Made by a program: the position numbers and the translations under genes. Below are positions 11,801 to 23,235 of a stretch of 64,000 nucleotides of DNA, in pieces. How positions within the stretch are numbered: position 1 is the stretch's first letter; the number at the start of each line of letters is the position of its first letter. This stretch comes from Cryptomeria japonica (taxonomy: Eukaryota > Streptophyta > Pinopsida > Cupressales > Cupressaceae). The notes beneath the pieces are model-generated. The model saw nothing but the letters and a program-made list of their open reading frames with translations. It did no database searches and was not told the origin of the DNA. The stretch spans positions 23,280,432-23,344,431 of the forward strand of contig NC_081412.1 of assembly GCF_030272615.1 (NCBI RefSeq), given 5' to 3'.

Positions 11801-12223
11801 ATCAGCCCCTGCACTCAGGGCCGAAGGGAAATCCCGCCCATTGGAAACCACCATCTGGACCCTATCAACATCAAGGCCATCCAATGTCGAAGGGCCCATA
11901 GCAGCACTGAGCAGATCCAGGATGCCATAATATTCAGCCTCCTCTACCAAGGCATCGAGGTCAAATGACTTCGACGCCCCAGGCAAGTTGCCCGTACGGA
12001 GGAGGGCAAGGAGAAGGGCGAAGGGCCGTGGGTCGCGATCAAAAAAGATCTCGGCCGAGTCTGAGGGCAGACTCGGTGCGGATCTTGCCAAAAGAGATGA
12101 CTTGCCGGCCGACTGAAGTGTGGCCGTAGTGCTCTCGAAAATTTTCCCGCCGACATTGATTCTCACCCGGCGGTTTGTCGTGCCGGACCGCACGAGAGGA
12201 CCTCCTGATGCCAGCCCGTTCAT
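8804..12223 (-). CDS. BTB/POZ domain protein with WD40-like region, copy A (At3g09030-type)
   Basis: Coding exons on the minus strand are 12223-11660, 10004-9795 and 9472-8804 (564, 210 and 669 nt, including the TAG stop). Introns are GT-AG and in phase 0 (AAG|GTGAGA, CTACAG|GAC, AAG|GTAGAT, GCAG|GAA), giving 480 aa. Residues about 19-109 form a KCTD/T1-like BTB domain (VRINVGGKIF at 20-29, FFDRDPRPFALLLALLRTG, EAEYYGILDLL). The rest resembles degenerate WD40/YVTN propeller blades (ITAYDW, TRIYRTCVQSV, RLWDVRADKIVWEW, SRGGDLEVWS, GVEVWET). Family knowledge: plant proteins of this type are inferred to be cullin-3 adaptors that recruit substrates for ubiquitination, but no substrate is implied here. 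Length fits the Arabidopsis relatives (about 460 aa). The ATG precedes the conserved MNGLASGGP in all copies. No stop or frameshift is present. Confidence 0.9.
10005..11659 (-). repeat. Intron 1 of BTB copy A with degenerate internal repeats
   Basis: The 1,655-nt intron carries several diverged copies of a block of about 150-200 bp. Its landmarks are GCATTCTAGATGCACCTTTC, a TATGGAAAAGAGGTAGATACAC part, AATAATGGGGG, AACTCATTTAAAACTGAAAC and CAATCTTCTAAACAAGTAATG. Examples lie near 10140, 10375, 10500, 10620 and 10800. The same architecture is in copies B and C, so it predates the gene duplications. Confidence 0.6.
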
Positions 12224-12518
12224 TATCTTCTTTTGTTAGTTTGTTCCGAAAAAAACTGAATTAACAGGAGAAGGCCTTTGGGTACTCAATCAAATCTGAT
12301 AATTTCAAAAATGAAACTCGAATCCAGCAGATAAGGAATTTGGGTACTCAAGTGTGCTTCAATTTATTTCTGAAGTAATCAGAATAGCTCTGAATGAATT
12401 TAGGCATTCTAATGCTTAAAAAGCCTTCATTTATTAGGATCAAATAACATACCAGCTGGATTGAGGATAGACGACTTCATTTGTCACAGCATTCCTGTGT
12501 TAGATTTTTGTTCAGATC

Positions 12519-12526
12519 TTCTAGAA
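12519..12526 (-). promoter_or_regulatory. Heat-shock-element-like palindrome TTCTAGAA upstream of BTB copy A
   Basis: A perfect TTCnnGAA palindrome about 300 bp upstream of the ATG, in a block conserved among all three copies. Copy C keeps it (35590-35597); copy B has TTCTACAA (21235-21242). A canonical plant heat-shock element needs at least three nGAAn units, so function is uncertain. Confidence 0.35.
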
Positions 12527-12850
12527 GGCGGCCTTTTTTTATGCTGGTTTGACCGGGCAAAACTTGGAAACTTAACCTGATTAAGTATGAGTGACGCCGA
12601 AAGATATATTAATTTACAAACATTTTACTTGTTTAACTATATTCGATGGAGCTAAATAGACTGCATGTTCAATTTAATAGACTTCTTCGGTCCGTTTACT
12701 TGTTTGACTAGATTAGATGAAGAGAGCTAAATACACTACCTTATTTAAATCGTTGAAACTCTTTTTTGTTTGTTAGTTCAAATGTAGTATTAGAAAGCAT
12801 CTATATTGTAAATTCATTTTTTATTAATATATCTATTTTTTCAGTACAAC

Positions 12851-13067
12851 TTGAGTTGGTTTAGTGGTGGAGATTGGTTTAGTGGTGGAGAATTTGTGCT
12901 CTTGAAAGAGAGGTCATAAGTTCAACTCTTACAAAGGGGTAGAGTATGTACACATTATTGGCTTCGAGCACTTGTGCTCTTGAAAGAGAGGTCACAAGTT
13001 CAACTCCTACAAAGGATAGGGTATGTACACATTATCGGATTCAGTCATATATATATACAAAAAAAAA
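12851..13067 (+). mobile_element. tRNA-derived SINE-like unit with a 78-bp internal duplication
   Basis: TTGGTTTAGTGGTGGAG resembles an RNA polymerase III A box in a tRNA-like head, and AAGTTCAACTCTT (12918-12930) resembles a B box. The A-to-B spacing and the TCTTGAAAGAGAGGTC anticodon-arm-like stretch fit a tRNA-derived SINE head. The B-box half is repeated with a 78-bp period (TGTGCT at 12895 and 12973). The unit ends in (TA)n and an A9 run. The aligned region of block B lacks it, so it is a private insertion. No clear target duplication was found. Confidence 0.5.
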
Positions 13068-13944
13068 TGTGTTAAAAATAAAGCTGACTTTTTGAGATGA
13101 TTTTTGGGTTCTTATAATATTGTTAAATCTATGAATAAAAATTAAAAATTAATAAAGTGTTATGGAGCAATTAGTTTTTATTAATGTTAAAATGGTTTGT
13201 TGGTTAGTTTTTATAAAATTTATATTGTTTTATGTTATTATTTTTTGTACTATTTTTTGGTTGGGTTATAATTTTGATTGTTTGGATTTGTCATTGTAGT
13301 TGATTCTTGTTTCTTGTAACTATTCTTATATTTTGTTTTAATCTAATATAAAAAAAAGTAGTCTCTACTATTGTCATATATTTGAAAATAAGTATTTAGT
13401 TAAGTTGTGTGTGAGTATTTTGGTTAAGTTGTACATTTTTAAGATTTTAGTAATTGAGTTCAATGAGTGTTGAGATTTCAGTCTTGTATGATAATTGTCA
13501 AATTACTCAAATTTATACTGAGTATTCTATGATATTTAATAACAATCAAATATTGTATATTTACGTAGAATTTAAACATAAAAATAAAAATGAAGTTTAT
13601 ATAATGTAAACCTAAGCTAATCCAATAAGATGCATACAACATAAATTAACTTGGATTATTTAGTTAACAAGTTATAAGCATGTGTATACTAAAATTAAAT
13701 GTTTAAAAAAATACAAAAAATATATATGTAATAAATATTGATACTTAGTTATGTGATTGAAGAATGAATGGTCTAAGTAAGGATTCTAGAATATATGATG
13801 TCTCAAGATCATAAACAAGATATGGCAATTTGTTATTCATGTCAAGGTTAGAATATTTATTTTGCCCTTTTGATGCAATGAAGGATAGAGAGTCCAATGA
13901 AGAATGGTCTATTCATGCAATCCAAACATGGATAAGCAAAAAAT
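13068..13944. other. Distal upstream part of duplicated block A
   Basis: AT-rich noncoding DNA that aligns with 21640-22850 in block B and partly with 35800-36325 in block C. Shared landmarks include TTTTTTGGTTGGGTTA, the GTTAAGTTGTACATTTTTA block, ATCCAATAAGATGCATA, and (A and B only) GAAGGATAGAGAG. No gene was recognised. Confidence 0.6.

Positions 13945-13972
<28 letters not shown>
13945..13972. repeat. (CA)14 microsatellite at the 3' end of a LINE
   Basis: A perfect (CA)14 run adjoining TATTGATCAAAGCAAG. The LINE at the right of the window has TATTGAACAAAGCGAG preceded by a poly(T) run at the same place, so this microsatellite sits where the LINE tail should be. Confidence 0.85.
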
Positions 13973-13975
<3 letters not shown>

Positions 13976-16065
13976 TGATCAAAGCAAGTTTACAAATTAT
14001 AGAAGCTACCAGTAGGTAGTTGAAGAGAAAATAATTACAACTAAGCTGACTATACAAAGATTATATAATAGAACATGATTTAAACCGAAGCACTTTACAT
14101 AAATCAAAATGATGTTGTTTGGGAACTGTTTGAATTGATCTCTAATTTGTAGCAGTTGATCCATTGCCAAAACATTCTTCTTAGATAAATCTTGCAACTA
14201 TGAAAACAAAAAAAGAAAACATATTTCAAAGTAAAGCCTTAAAGTACCAATTTCGTGGAGATAGTTGCTAGAAAATACAACAAAACATCTTGCCTTCTAG
14301 AAATGTTTTAAAATCACTTCTCTAATAGAATCAACAATTACATAATTGTGCAAGCCAAAACCCAGAACAACTTCTTTCTAGTTCAACTTATAATGAAAAA
14401 AAGCAAGAAAGTTTTTTAAAAATAACATTCCATTGTTTCTAGACAAAAAGGCAGTCGCAAAAGATATGTTTAATACTTTCATATCGTAAGCAAAAAAGGC
14501 ATTTAACTGGTTGAACCATAATGCATTTCAATTTGTCCTCTATGGGAAGTTTTATGATGTAACACTTTCCAAGCCAGCAATTGTGTATCTACATCAGTTT
14601 TTTATTTTCATATTTGTGCACTCATTTTAGCCCACTTTTTAGAGCTAAATCTACACTTTCATTTGTGGTGAAGACAAGGATTCACATTCCAATGAGAAAG
14701 TGATTGAAAATATGCTTTCTTTAACAAAAGATGGTTGAAATGTGTAGACGGCTGCCATCTCCAGTCCTTAAAAATTTGCAATCCTTGGGAGTACAAATTT
14801 TCATAGCTAACTCAAGAGGAACCAATGAATGCACAAATATAAGAAAATCTTTATACTTGCAATTTAGCCCATACTGTTCTTTTGTAACCTACCATGAAGC
14901 CCACTCAAGGGCATTGAAGTTCAAAATATCTTTAAATTGTCTAATAGCTTTCTTATAAAAATAATAAGCATATCTAGGAAAACACACCGCAAGAGGTTAA
15001 TTATGATGAGTGATAAGTTTATTCCACCAAATCGAAGAGGCAAGGCTGAATCCATGTTGGAGAAAGGAAACATTCCATTTAAAAAATTGATAAACTAACT
15101 ATCAAGCTTTCTGAATGGATTGTAAAGGAAAAGAAGCATTGATTCTAAAAAAGGGGCCATGGTAATTTTATTGAATCAATTGACTAATTGCCATTTTTTA
15201 TGTGTTGTAGCATAACTGATTCTATGATGAATAAAGATTCTTCATATGCTTTATTCCCATTAGCAGCTCTAGTAATCCATTTGTAGCAAGACATAATCCT
15301 TGAGTCTTAGGGTCAATGATTCTCAAGCCACCTTTATGTTTCGATTGAATGCATTGGGACCAAGAAGAAGAAATAAAACCAACCTTCCCATCTCATTTGC
15401 ACTATAAAAATTTCTAATTAGCTTATTTAATTCCTTGTATCCTTTCTTCAATAGCATCCAACGGGATGAGTATTACACATGTAGTGATGAAAATTTTGTT
15501 GGCTACTTGAATTTTACCAACTAATGATAAGAACTTGTTGCCCAAGTAAATAGCGTGTTCTTGAGTTTGTTCAGGAACCAATCCTAAATATGAGATTGGT
15601 TCCTTGAGAATCCACCAAATGGGATGCCAAGATATCGAGTAATCTCCCCATGTTTAATTTGCCTCCATTCCTTAAGAATCCAGTCATGAATAGGACCATA
15701 TTGTGACATTATAAATTCAATTTTATTATGAGCTAATTGTGAAACAAAAATAGAACAATACAAATCTAGAATGTCCAAGGTGTTCCTTAGCTCTTCTTTA
15801 AAATTTTGCAAAAACAAGAAGCTATAATAAAAAAAATGAGAGTTGATAATCACCTCATTTTGTGGACTAAAAATCCTTTTTATAAGATTCAATTGATTAG
15901 TTCCTTGAAGAAGATATCCCAACGCATTGGCTATAAACACGTATAAAAAGGGAGATAAAGAACATCCCTACCTAATGAGTTGCATTAATTCAAAAGAATC
16001 AAACAAAAAATTATTGATAATCAAAAAAAGTTGCTTACCGACCAAGGCGCTTCATTGGTTTGCGA
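13973..16065 (-). mobile_element. Decayed LINE (L1-like) inserted in duplicated block A
   Basis: The insertion is bounded by loss and return of similarity to block B (22850 against 13930 and 16070). Minus-strand frames show reverse-transcriptase remnants (15584-15940) and, at about 14620-14420, a zinc-binding-like domain with a CLFCLRYESIKHIFCDC pattern, as in the C-terminal part of plant non-LTR polyproteins. Stops and shifts are frequent. It is related to the LINE at 61819-64000. Endonuclease and 5' region are missing. Confidence 0.7.
15584..15940 (-). pseudogene. LINE reverse-transcriptase fragment with lost catalytic aspartates
   Basis: About 118 codons are open. The order ANALGYLLQ...NLIKRIF, then HFFYYSFLFLQNF, then LDLYCSIF.SQLAHNK, then RYLGIPFGG matches the palm and downstream region of LINE reverse transcriptases. 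At the catalytic F-x-D-D position, usually FADD or FVDD, this copy reads FYYS, so both aspartates are gone and the enzyme would be inactive even without the surrounding stops. The other LINE in this window retains FVDD. Confidence 0.75.
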
Positions 16066-16069
16066 GTTT

Positions 16070-16450
16070 GAAAGGTTGCTAATCAATGACAATATTATTG
16101 ATTCTTAATAATCAACATGCATGTTGCATTAAATGCTTTAACACAATAAGCCACTATCAAGTTGAGGAACAAGAATGCTTCTATAACCATACATGCCCAT
16201 AGGTTATGTGCCCATTAGTCCTCAAGCCCATTGTTAGACGTATCTTCCAAGGATCTTATTGTTTTATTTATAGGGATCCCTTCCAATGATAAGATGTCAG
16301 TTATTCAAAGAGTCATAAACCTTCTTTTATAACCTTTCTAGGGTGGAACTCAAAGTATTCAAGTCGATACAATATTCAAATTTTAGGAAATAATCCAATG
16401 TGACAAACCACCCATAAGAATTTAAATTTAAAATAAATAATTTATTCTAT
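16070..16450. repeat. Upstream end of block A, duplicated at 22870-23235
   Basis: CTAATCAATGACAATATTATTGATTC through CCAATGTGACAAACCACCC aligns with 22872-23208. The LINE splits this piece from the rest of block A. Block B begins about 30 bp further on, showing head-to-tail arrangement of the two blocks. Confidence 0.75.
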
Positions 16451-16995
16451 TTGGTTTCAAATGGAAAGATTGACTACGACAAACAATCAGAAATTGCTTT
16501 AGTCATAGTCCAAGCACCGAAATCAAATTCCCGGGCAACAAAAGAAAACAAAATACAGCAGCAGTTACAATTTAAGCTGCAATCAAGGTTCCAGACTCAA
16601 CCCCAAAGTATGTGGATTGGTTAAAAAAGATTTAAAGTAATATTCTTTCCAATAAATTAAAAAAACTGTACAGAAGTGAATGAGAAAAATTTCTGTACAT
16701 TTTATGCTTAACGTCGATTCTAAAGCCTTGGTTTTACCGACTTCTCTTCACAACTAGAGCCAAAGGGCACATACAAGACAAGGATCAAACAAAAACAGGG
16801 CCTTGGTTCACCGTTGAGGCTTCACGCGATCCTTTCGTTTCAGAACCAGAATGAAGATTTTTGACAACCTTCACGGTACAGACACTTCTCAGGCCCAACT
16901 TGTAAGCCGGTCTATGCCCATGCTATGTACTGGAAGCAGCCATTGAGAATGTTCCGAAAAGCATTTTAAAGAGGAGTAACGTCTGATTTGGAAAA

Positions 16996-17001
16996 TTTAT
17001 T
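16996..17001 (-). terminator. Candidate polyadenylation signal AATAAA, BTB copy B
   Basis: Same motif and context as in copies A and C. In copy B it lies about 455 nt after the stop because of a 146-bp tandem duplication in the 3' region. Confidence 0.45.
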
Positions 17002-17084
17002 CAAGCTCAAGGCAGCACTAAAGTCCAAAGGAGCAAGTTGCTTCAAGCATCCAAAACAGGTTTGAGGTTTCATTTTACTGCGGC

Positions 17085-17376
17085 CTTCCCAACTGTAATG
17101 ATGGCGCAAGTTCTGGATGAATTTGAAGGAATAGAGACTAACACAAACCTAGCATAAGCCACACCATTTCCAAACTTAAATATTGCAGTGCAGCCCAAAT
17201 GAGTGCTTTCTTGAGCATCCAGAACAAAGACTTCCCAACTGTAATGATAGCGCAAGTTCCGGATGAATTTGAAGGAATAAGGACTGACCCAAACCTGGCA
17301 TAAGCCACACCATGTTTAAACTTAAATATTGCAGTGCAACCCAAATGAGTGCTTTCTTGAGCATCCAGAACAAAGA
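17085..17376. repeat. 146-bp tandem duplication in the 3' region of BTB copy B
   Basis: Two adjacent units, 17085-17230 and 17231-17376, both run from CTTCCCAACTGTAATGAT to GAGCATCCAGAACAAAGA with a few substitutions. Copies A and C carry one unit. Confidence 0.9.
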
Positions 17377-17456
17377 ATAACAAAAAAATTCCAAAAAGTA
17401 TAGGGGAAATATAGAAACAAATATATAGAAAATGCATCCTTCCTATCCAGGATTCT

Positions 17457-20400
17457 CTACAGGGCAACCTCTGAAGAAACCAGACGGTGAGTCTCCCAAA
17501 CTTCAACCCCCTGCATCTCTGCCCTTGCCACAAAAAGCCTATCCCCACCCGCAGCAAGGGCCATAACTTCCTGCCCGGTATGTCTCCTGCTGTGCTCAAT
17601 AAAATTCCTCCTGAACGAGGTCTCCCGATACTCTTTCTCATTCAAACCCGCACTGGCAGCTGCTAAAGGAACCTCAGACCATACTTCCAAATCCCCACCT
17701 CTGCTACAAAATATCTGTTTTCCATAGCCCAACAGCTTAGCATCTGGCCTCCCTTCATTAACTGCCAGGGCAGGATTGGTTTCAGTCATATGCATCCACG
17801 GGTCCTGGGGCTTCAATTGCCTGAGGTCAGCCATGGCTAACTTGCCTGTCATCACACTCACCTTAAAAATACCAGCTAAATCTTCATTGTATGTTACATC
17901 TGCAAAGCTGTCGCGTTCCATGACCCTCGCGTCTCCGTTTGAATTAGGCTCTTTCCATTCCCATACGATTTTATCGGCCCGCACATCCCAGAGCCGTGTA
18001 TAACTGCTGTAACCAAACGTCCCACCATGTACACCAGTAGCCATGAGCAGGTCCTTAGAACCCAGGTACATCAATTTAGTGGCCACTTTTGAATGTGCTG
18101 ACTGGCCATTCTCTCGGCCAATTTCCTGCATTTCAAAGGAGAACAATTTACAAGCAGGCCATTAACATTGTTTATTGACTAAGGCAATCATTGGCTGAGG
18201 ATCAACAGTCATAAATGTATCCAAATATGCTCAGATGACCCCCAGAAAATCATTGGCTTAGTTTTAATTAAATAATGATGATCAGAGAGCAAGTTTTAGG
18301 ATTCTCCTTTCGAATTCTAACATTAGTCAGCATCACTTTCATGGGGCTTATGTGCTTTGTGGATTGCCTCGTGATTAATACAAGTGTAAGCATTGTTTCG
18401 AAAATTACAAGTTTCAATAAAATTCAATATCTACCTTCACGATTTGGAGATTTTCTTTGTCTACCATGAGAATTGTGTTGTCTGTGTGCTGCCCAGTCTC
18501 AAAGCTGGCAAAAATTGCTGATCCTGATGAGGTGACTGACTGAACACATGTTCGATATATACGAGTATCATTACGGTCAGACCAAGCTATGCTCTTCACA
18601 TGTGTGCCATTCATTGTGTCATAGATGTGAAGCCCTGGGAAGTCCTGTAGACAAAAGTGCACAAATATAAGTAGTGATAACAATGTAGACGAAATCTTAA
18701 AAAAGTTTAAAATCAACACAAACAAACCAACACTGTCTATTCATCACATCGTTTGCATCCAAATAGGATGACTGTATTTTATTTAGCTTGGTAATGCAGT
18801 CTTCCTAACAAGCATTCTAGATGCACCTTTTAATATTGTAGGGAAAAGAGTAGGTACATTTTAAATAATAGGAAAAATCATTTTAAAACTGTGGCAATCT
18901 TCTAATCAAGGAGGGCAATTCAAGGAAATAAGTTCATCGAATCAAATAAAGCTAGTGGAACTCATTTAACACTGAAACAATATTCCACAGGTAATGCAAT
19001 TTATCAATGAGCATTCTAGATGCACCTTTCAGTGCTACACCAGAGTGTATCTAGGTGCACTTTAGTGCAATCTTCTAACACATGACATAGATTCGGAGAA
19101 ATAAATGCGTACAATCTTATTAAAATGTAATGTATTTTACCTGGCAAGCATTCTACGTGCACCTTCAGTACCATGTCGAAAAGAGGTAAAAATAAAATGC
19201 ACCTAACCATATAAGCTAGAAGAACTCATTTAAAACATGAAGCAATCTTCTAAACAAGTAATGCAGTGTGTCCAGTAAGCATTGTAGACACACCTGTCGG
19301 CATTTTATGGAAGAGGGTAGATACACTTTGAATAATGGGGGAGTTATTTTAAAACTGTGACAATCATGTAATCAAGTAGGAAATTGCTTCATTCAATCAA
19401 ACAAAGCTAGAGGAACTCATTTAAAACTGAAACAATCTTCTAAAAGCTAATGATTTGTCAGCTACGGCAATCTTCTAACAATTGACACAGACTCAGAGAA
19501 ACATATGTATACATTGAACAAAGCTCAAGAGATCACTTTAAAGCTAAAATCAGAAACAATGTTCTACAAATAGAAAAGCAATTATAGGAGCTGCTTAGCT
19601 AGGATCCTTGAAAAACTACTATCCAACATTTTGTACACACCGTTGCCTACGGAAAGGTCTCGTTGCAATTCAATGTTTCAAGAATTCATCTAAAAACAAT
19701 AAGAATATTGTAAACAACTAATGCAATTCAAGTACTGCCTTTCCCACATTCCCGATGAACCCTTACATATTCACTACGAAAAGAAACAGATGAACTGCAA
19801 AGTGATTGTAATTAAATACTAGACCTTAAATTAATGTATCTCGCAAGCAGGATGGACAGTTTCCGATTAGCATTGGAAAGTGAGACAGACAACTTCCTAA
19901 ATAGGCCATCTAGATTGCTGAATCAGCAATCTCCTAATTATGAAATGTACATCTTTGATTAATGTATCTACAATGCCGGATAGAAAGTCTCCCAATTGCC
20001 GCTGGAGTTTGGGATAGAAAGTTTCCCAATTAGACTATTTAGAATGCTGAACCCAACAATTTCCCAGTAGATATAGTTCTCATAATTGATCACTGGAAAT
20101 AACGTAAAAAATTCAATTTACCAATTCACTCATCTATAATACTAGATAGGCAATTCCCCAATTTCTCTCTGCTTTCCATTTTTTTAATGAAAAGATCCAT
20201 ACATATTAAAAAAGGAAAATAAATACATGCGAACGAATTTGATCACCCCAAGACGAACCGACTGGCAAAGCCGGGATACAGATTATCATTGAAAATAGCA
20301 AATCCCCAATTCAAAAGCTTATACAGACCAAATTCAACTTAGAGTAAATTAAAAATAATCTCACCTTGGACCCAATTGCTGCTCGGCTGTCAGAAATCCT

Positions 20401-20928
20401 GTGCAGGGAATCGACCCTATCTAGTTCTGTAAGTGTAGTGGTCTGCTTCCTAAGGGCCCAATCATAAGCCGTAATTTTGCCCCCATGTCCAACCCACAGT
20501 GACCCCTCAGCCCCTGCACTCAGGGCCGAAGGGAAATCCCGCCCATTGGAAACTACCATCTGGACCCTGCCAACGTCAAGGCCATCCAATCTCGAAGGGG
20601 CCATAGCAGCTTTGAGCAGATCCAGCATGCCATAGTATTCAGCCTCCTCTACCAAGGCATCTAGGTCAAAAGACTTCGACGCCGCAGGCAACTTGCCCGT
20701 ACGGAGGAGGGCAAGGAGAAGGGCGAAGGGCCGGTGATCGCGATCAAAAAAGATTTCGGCCGAGTCTGATGGCAGACTCGGTGCAGACCTTGCCAAAGGA
20801 GATGACTTGCCGGCCGACTGAAGGGTAGCCGCAGTGCTGTCAAAGATTTTCCCACCGACATTGATTCTCACCCGGCGGATTGTCGTGCCGGACCGCACGA
20901 GAGGGCCTCCTGATGCCAGCCCGTTCAT
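17457..20928 (-). CDS. BTB/POZ domain protein with WD40-like region, copy B (At3g09030-type)
   Basis: Coding exons on the minus strand are 20928-20365, 18644-18435 and 18125-17457, with the same lengths (564, 210, 669 nt), phase-0 GT-AG junctions and 480-aa product as copies A and C. The BTB domain at residues about 19-109 carries several private changes (GKIFDSTAATL, KSSPLARS, DRDHRPF, GKLPAASKSF, LKAAMAPSRL), including a His in place of Pro in the usually conserved DRDP. The C-terminal third is nearly identical to copy C (GDARVMERDSFADVTYNEDL). All structural motifs are intact, so it should encode a protein, but its upstream heat-shock-like palindrome is broken. The intron 1 repeats are shared with the other copies. 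Confidence 0.9.
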
Positions 20929-21234
20929 TATGTTCTTTTGTTAATTTGTTCAGAAAAAACCTGAATTAACAGGAGAGGGCCTTTGGGGTGCCCAAATCTA
21001 ATCTGGTAATTTCAAAAGTGAAACTCGAATCGAGCAGATAAGGAATTTGGGTACTCAAGTGTGCTTCAAGTTTTTTTCTGAAACAACCAGAATGGCTCTG
21101 AAGGATTTTAGGCGTTCCTAAAGCCTATATAGCCCTTCGTTTATTAGGATCTTACATACCAGCTGGATTGATGTGCGTGGATAGATGACTTCATTTTTGT
21201 CACAGTATTCCTGTATTTGTTTTTTATTCGTAGC

Positions 21235-21242
21235 TTCTACAA
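21235..21242 (-). promoter_or_regulatory. Disrupted heat-shock-element-like site upstream of BTB copy B
   Basis: TTCTACAA stands where copies A and C have the palindrome TTCTAGAA, in an otherwise aligned promoter block. Confidence 0.3.
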
Positions 21243-21740
21243 GGCAACCTTTTCTGATGCTGGTTTGATCAGGGAAAACATGGGAATTTAACCGGATTAA
21301 GTATGAGTGACGTTGAAAGATATATTAATTTATGAACATTTTATATTAGATGCCTAAATAGACTTTCATGTTCAAAGAAATAGACTTCTTTGGTGCCTTG
21401 ACTTGTTTGACTAGATTAGATGAAGAGAGGTAAATACAATAAGTATTAAAAGGCATCTTTATTGTAAGGCATCTTTAAAAGGCTAGATTTAAATTGTTGA
21501 AACTCTTGTTTGTTTGCTAGTTTAAATGTAGTATTAAAAGGTATCTCTTAAACTGTTTTTTAAGGTGCATGTCTCAAAAGGCATCTCTTCTCTAAATTCT
21601 TTTTCTTAATTAAAAAAAATAAAATATTAAAACAAAGCTTATTCATAAGATAATTTTTTTAATGATTTCTAGATTCTTATAATATTATTACATTTGTAGA
21701 TCAAAAAATAATAATAATTAATAATAAATGTTATAGAGTA

Positions 21741-22036
21741 TCACCAAATTGAGAACAAACTCAGTCAAGCGTTGAAGTATTATGCACCTCCATGATGATA
21801 TTGCTTTTTGTTTCAATCTTGTATGTAAATGGATGGAACTTCAAGGATGTTCTTGTTATGTTGTTATAGAGAGCATATTTTGTTATTAGGTTACTCCTTG
21901 TTTTGAGGTTCTTGGGTTATGTAATGGTCTTGAGTTGTTTGAATGTTGGTAGTACTCTACTCTCATTTTTTGGCAACCTTTTGGTTTTTTACATTTATGT
22001 AACTTTTCTTGCGTTGGTTCAATAAATAAATATATA
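21741..22036 (+). mobile_element. Insertion private to block B with about 15-bp target duplication (LINE 3' end or SINE)
   Basis: Blocks A and C are continuous here, while block B has about 296 extra bases. They are flanked by AAATGTTATAGAGTA (21726-21740) and AAGTGTTATTGAGCA (22036-22050), 12 of 15 identical. The insert ends TTGCGTTGGTTCAATAAATAAATATA, like the tail of a plant non-LTR element. No coding capacity is visible. Confidence 0.6.
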
Positions 22037-22871
22037 AGTGTTATTGAGCAACTAGTTTTTATTGATCTTAAATTGGTTGGTTTGTTTTCATAAACTTTAT
22101 GTTGTTTTAGTTATGATGTATGTTGTTTTGTTCAAAATTTTGTACTATTTTTTGGTTGGGTTAAAAAATAAAATTGCTGATTGTGTATATAATGTAATTG
22201 ATTCTTGTTATTATTATAATATTTTGTTTAATTCAATATAAAAAAATTAGCCTCTACTATTGACATATATTTGAAGATTAGTATTTGATTAAGTTGTGTG
22301 TGAGCATTTTGGTTAAGTTGTGTGTGAGCATTTTGGTTAAGTTGTACATTTTTAAGATTTTAGTGATTTAATTAAATGTTGAGTGTTGAGTTTGAAGTCT
22401 TCTATGATAATTGTCAAATTATCCAAATTTAAATTGAGTATTGTATGATATATGATAACAATCAAATATTGTATCGTAGAATTTAAATACACATAAAAAA
22501 TTATAAAAAATAAAGTTTCCATAATGTAAACCTAAGTTAATCCAATAAGATGCATATAACTACATAAATTAACCTAGATTAGTCAGTTAACAAGTTATAA
22601 GAATATGTATACCAAAATTAAATGTTGAAAAGATACAAAAAATAAATATAACAAATAACGATACTTAGTTATGTGATTGAAGAATGAATAGCCTAAGTAA
22701 ATATTCTAGAATATGTGATGTCTCTGTATCATAAACAAGATATGACAATTTGTTATTCATGTCAAGATTAAAATATTTCTTTTGCCATTTTGATGCAATG
22801 AAGGATAGAGAGCCCAATGAAGAATGGTCTCTTCATGCAATCCAAAAAAATGTAAAAAGTAGTTGAGAGAT

Positions 22872-23235
22872 TCCTAATCAATGACAATATCATTGATTCT
22901 CAATAACTAACATGCATGTCGCAATCAAATCCTTTACACATAAGTCAAAATCAAAGATTAGGAATAAGAATGTTTGTATAATCATACATGCTCATAGGTT
23001 GTGTGCCCATTAGAACCTAAACCCAACCATCAAACATATCTTCCAAGGATCTTATTGTTTTATTTATAAAGATCCCTTCCAACGATAAGGTGTCATTGTT
23101 CAAAGAATTATAAACCTTCTTTCATAACATTTCTTGGATTGAACTCAAAGTATTCAATTCAATGCAATATTCAAATTTTGGAAGGAACCCAATGTGACAA
23201 ACCACCCAAAAAAATTCAAAATTTTAAATAAAAAA
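22872..23235. repeat. Upstream end of block B, homologous to 16081-16440
   Basis: Direct repeat of the last part of block A, marking how far the tandem unit extends upstream of the gene. Beyond about 23235 the similarity stops. Confidence 0.75.

Noticed and set aside
12874-12935. Possible functional tRNA gene
   Set aside because: The A- and B-box-like parts are present, but the cloverleaf arms do not pair well and there is a SINE-like tail.
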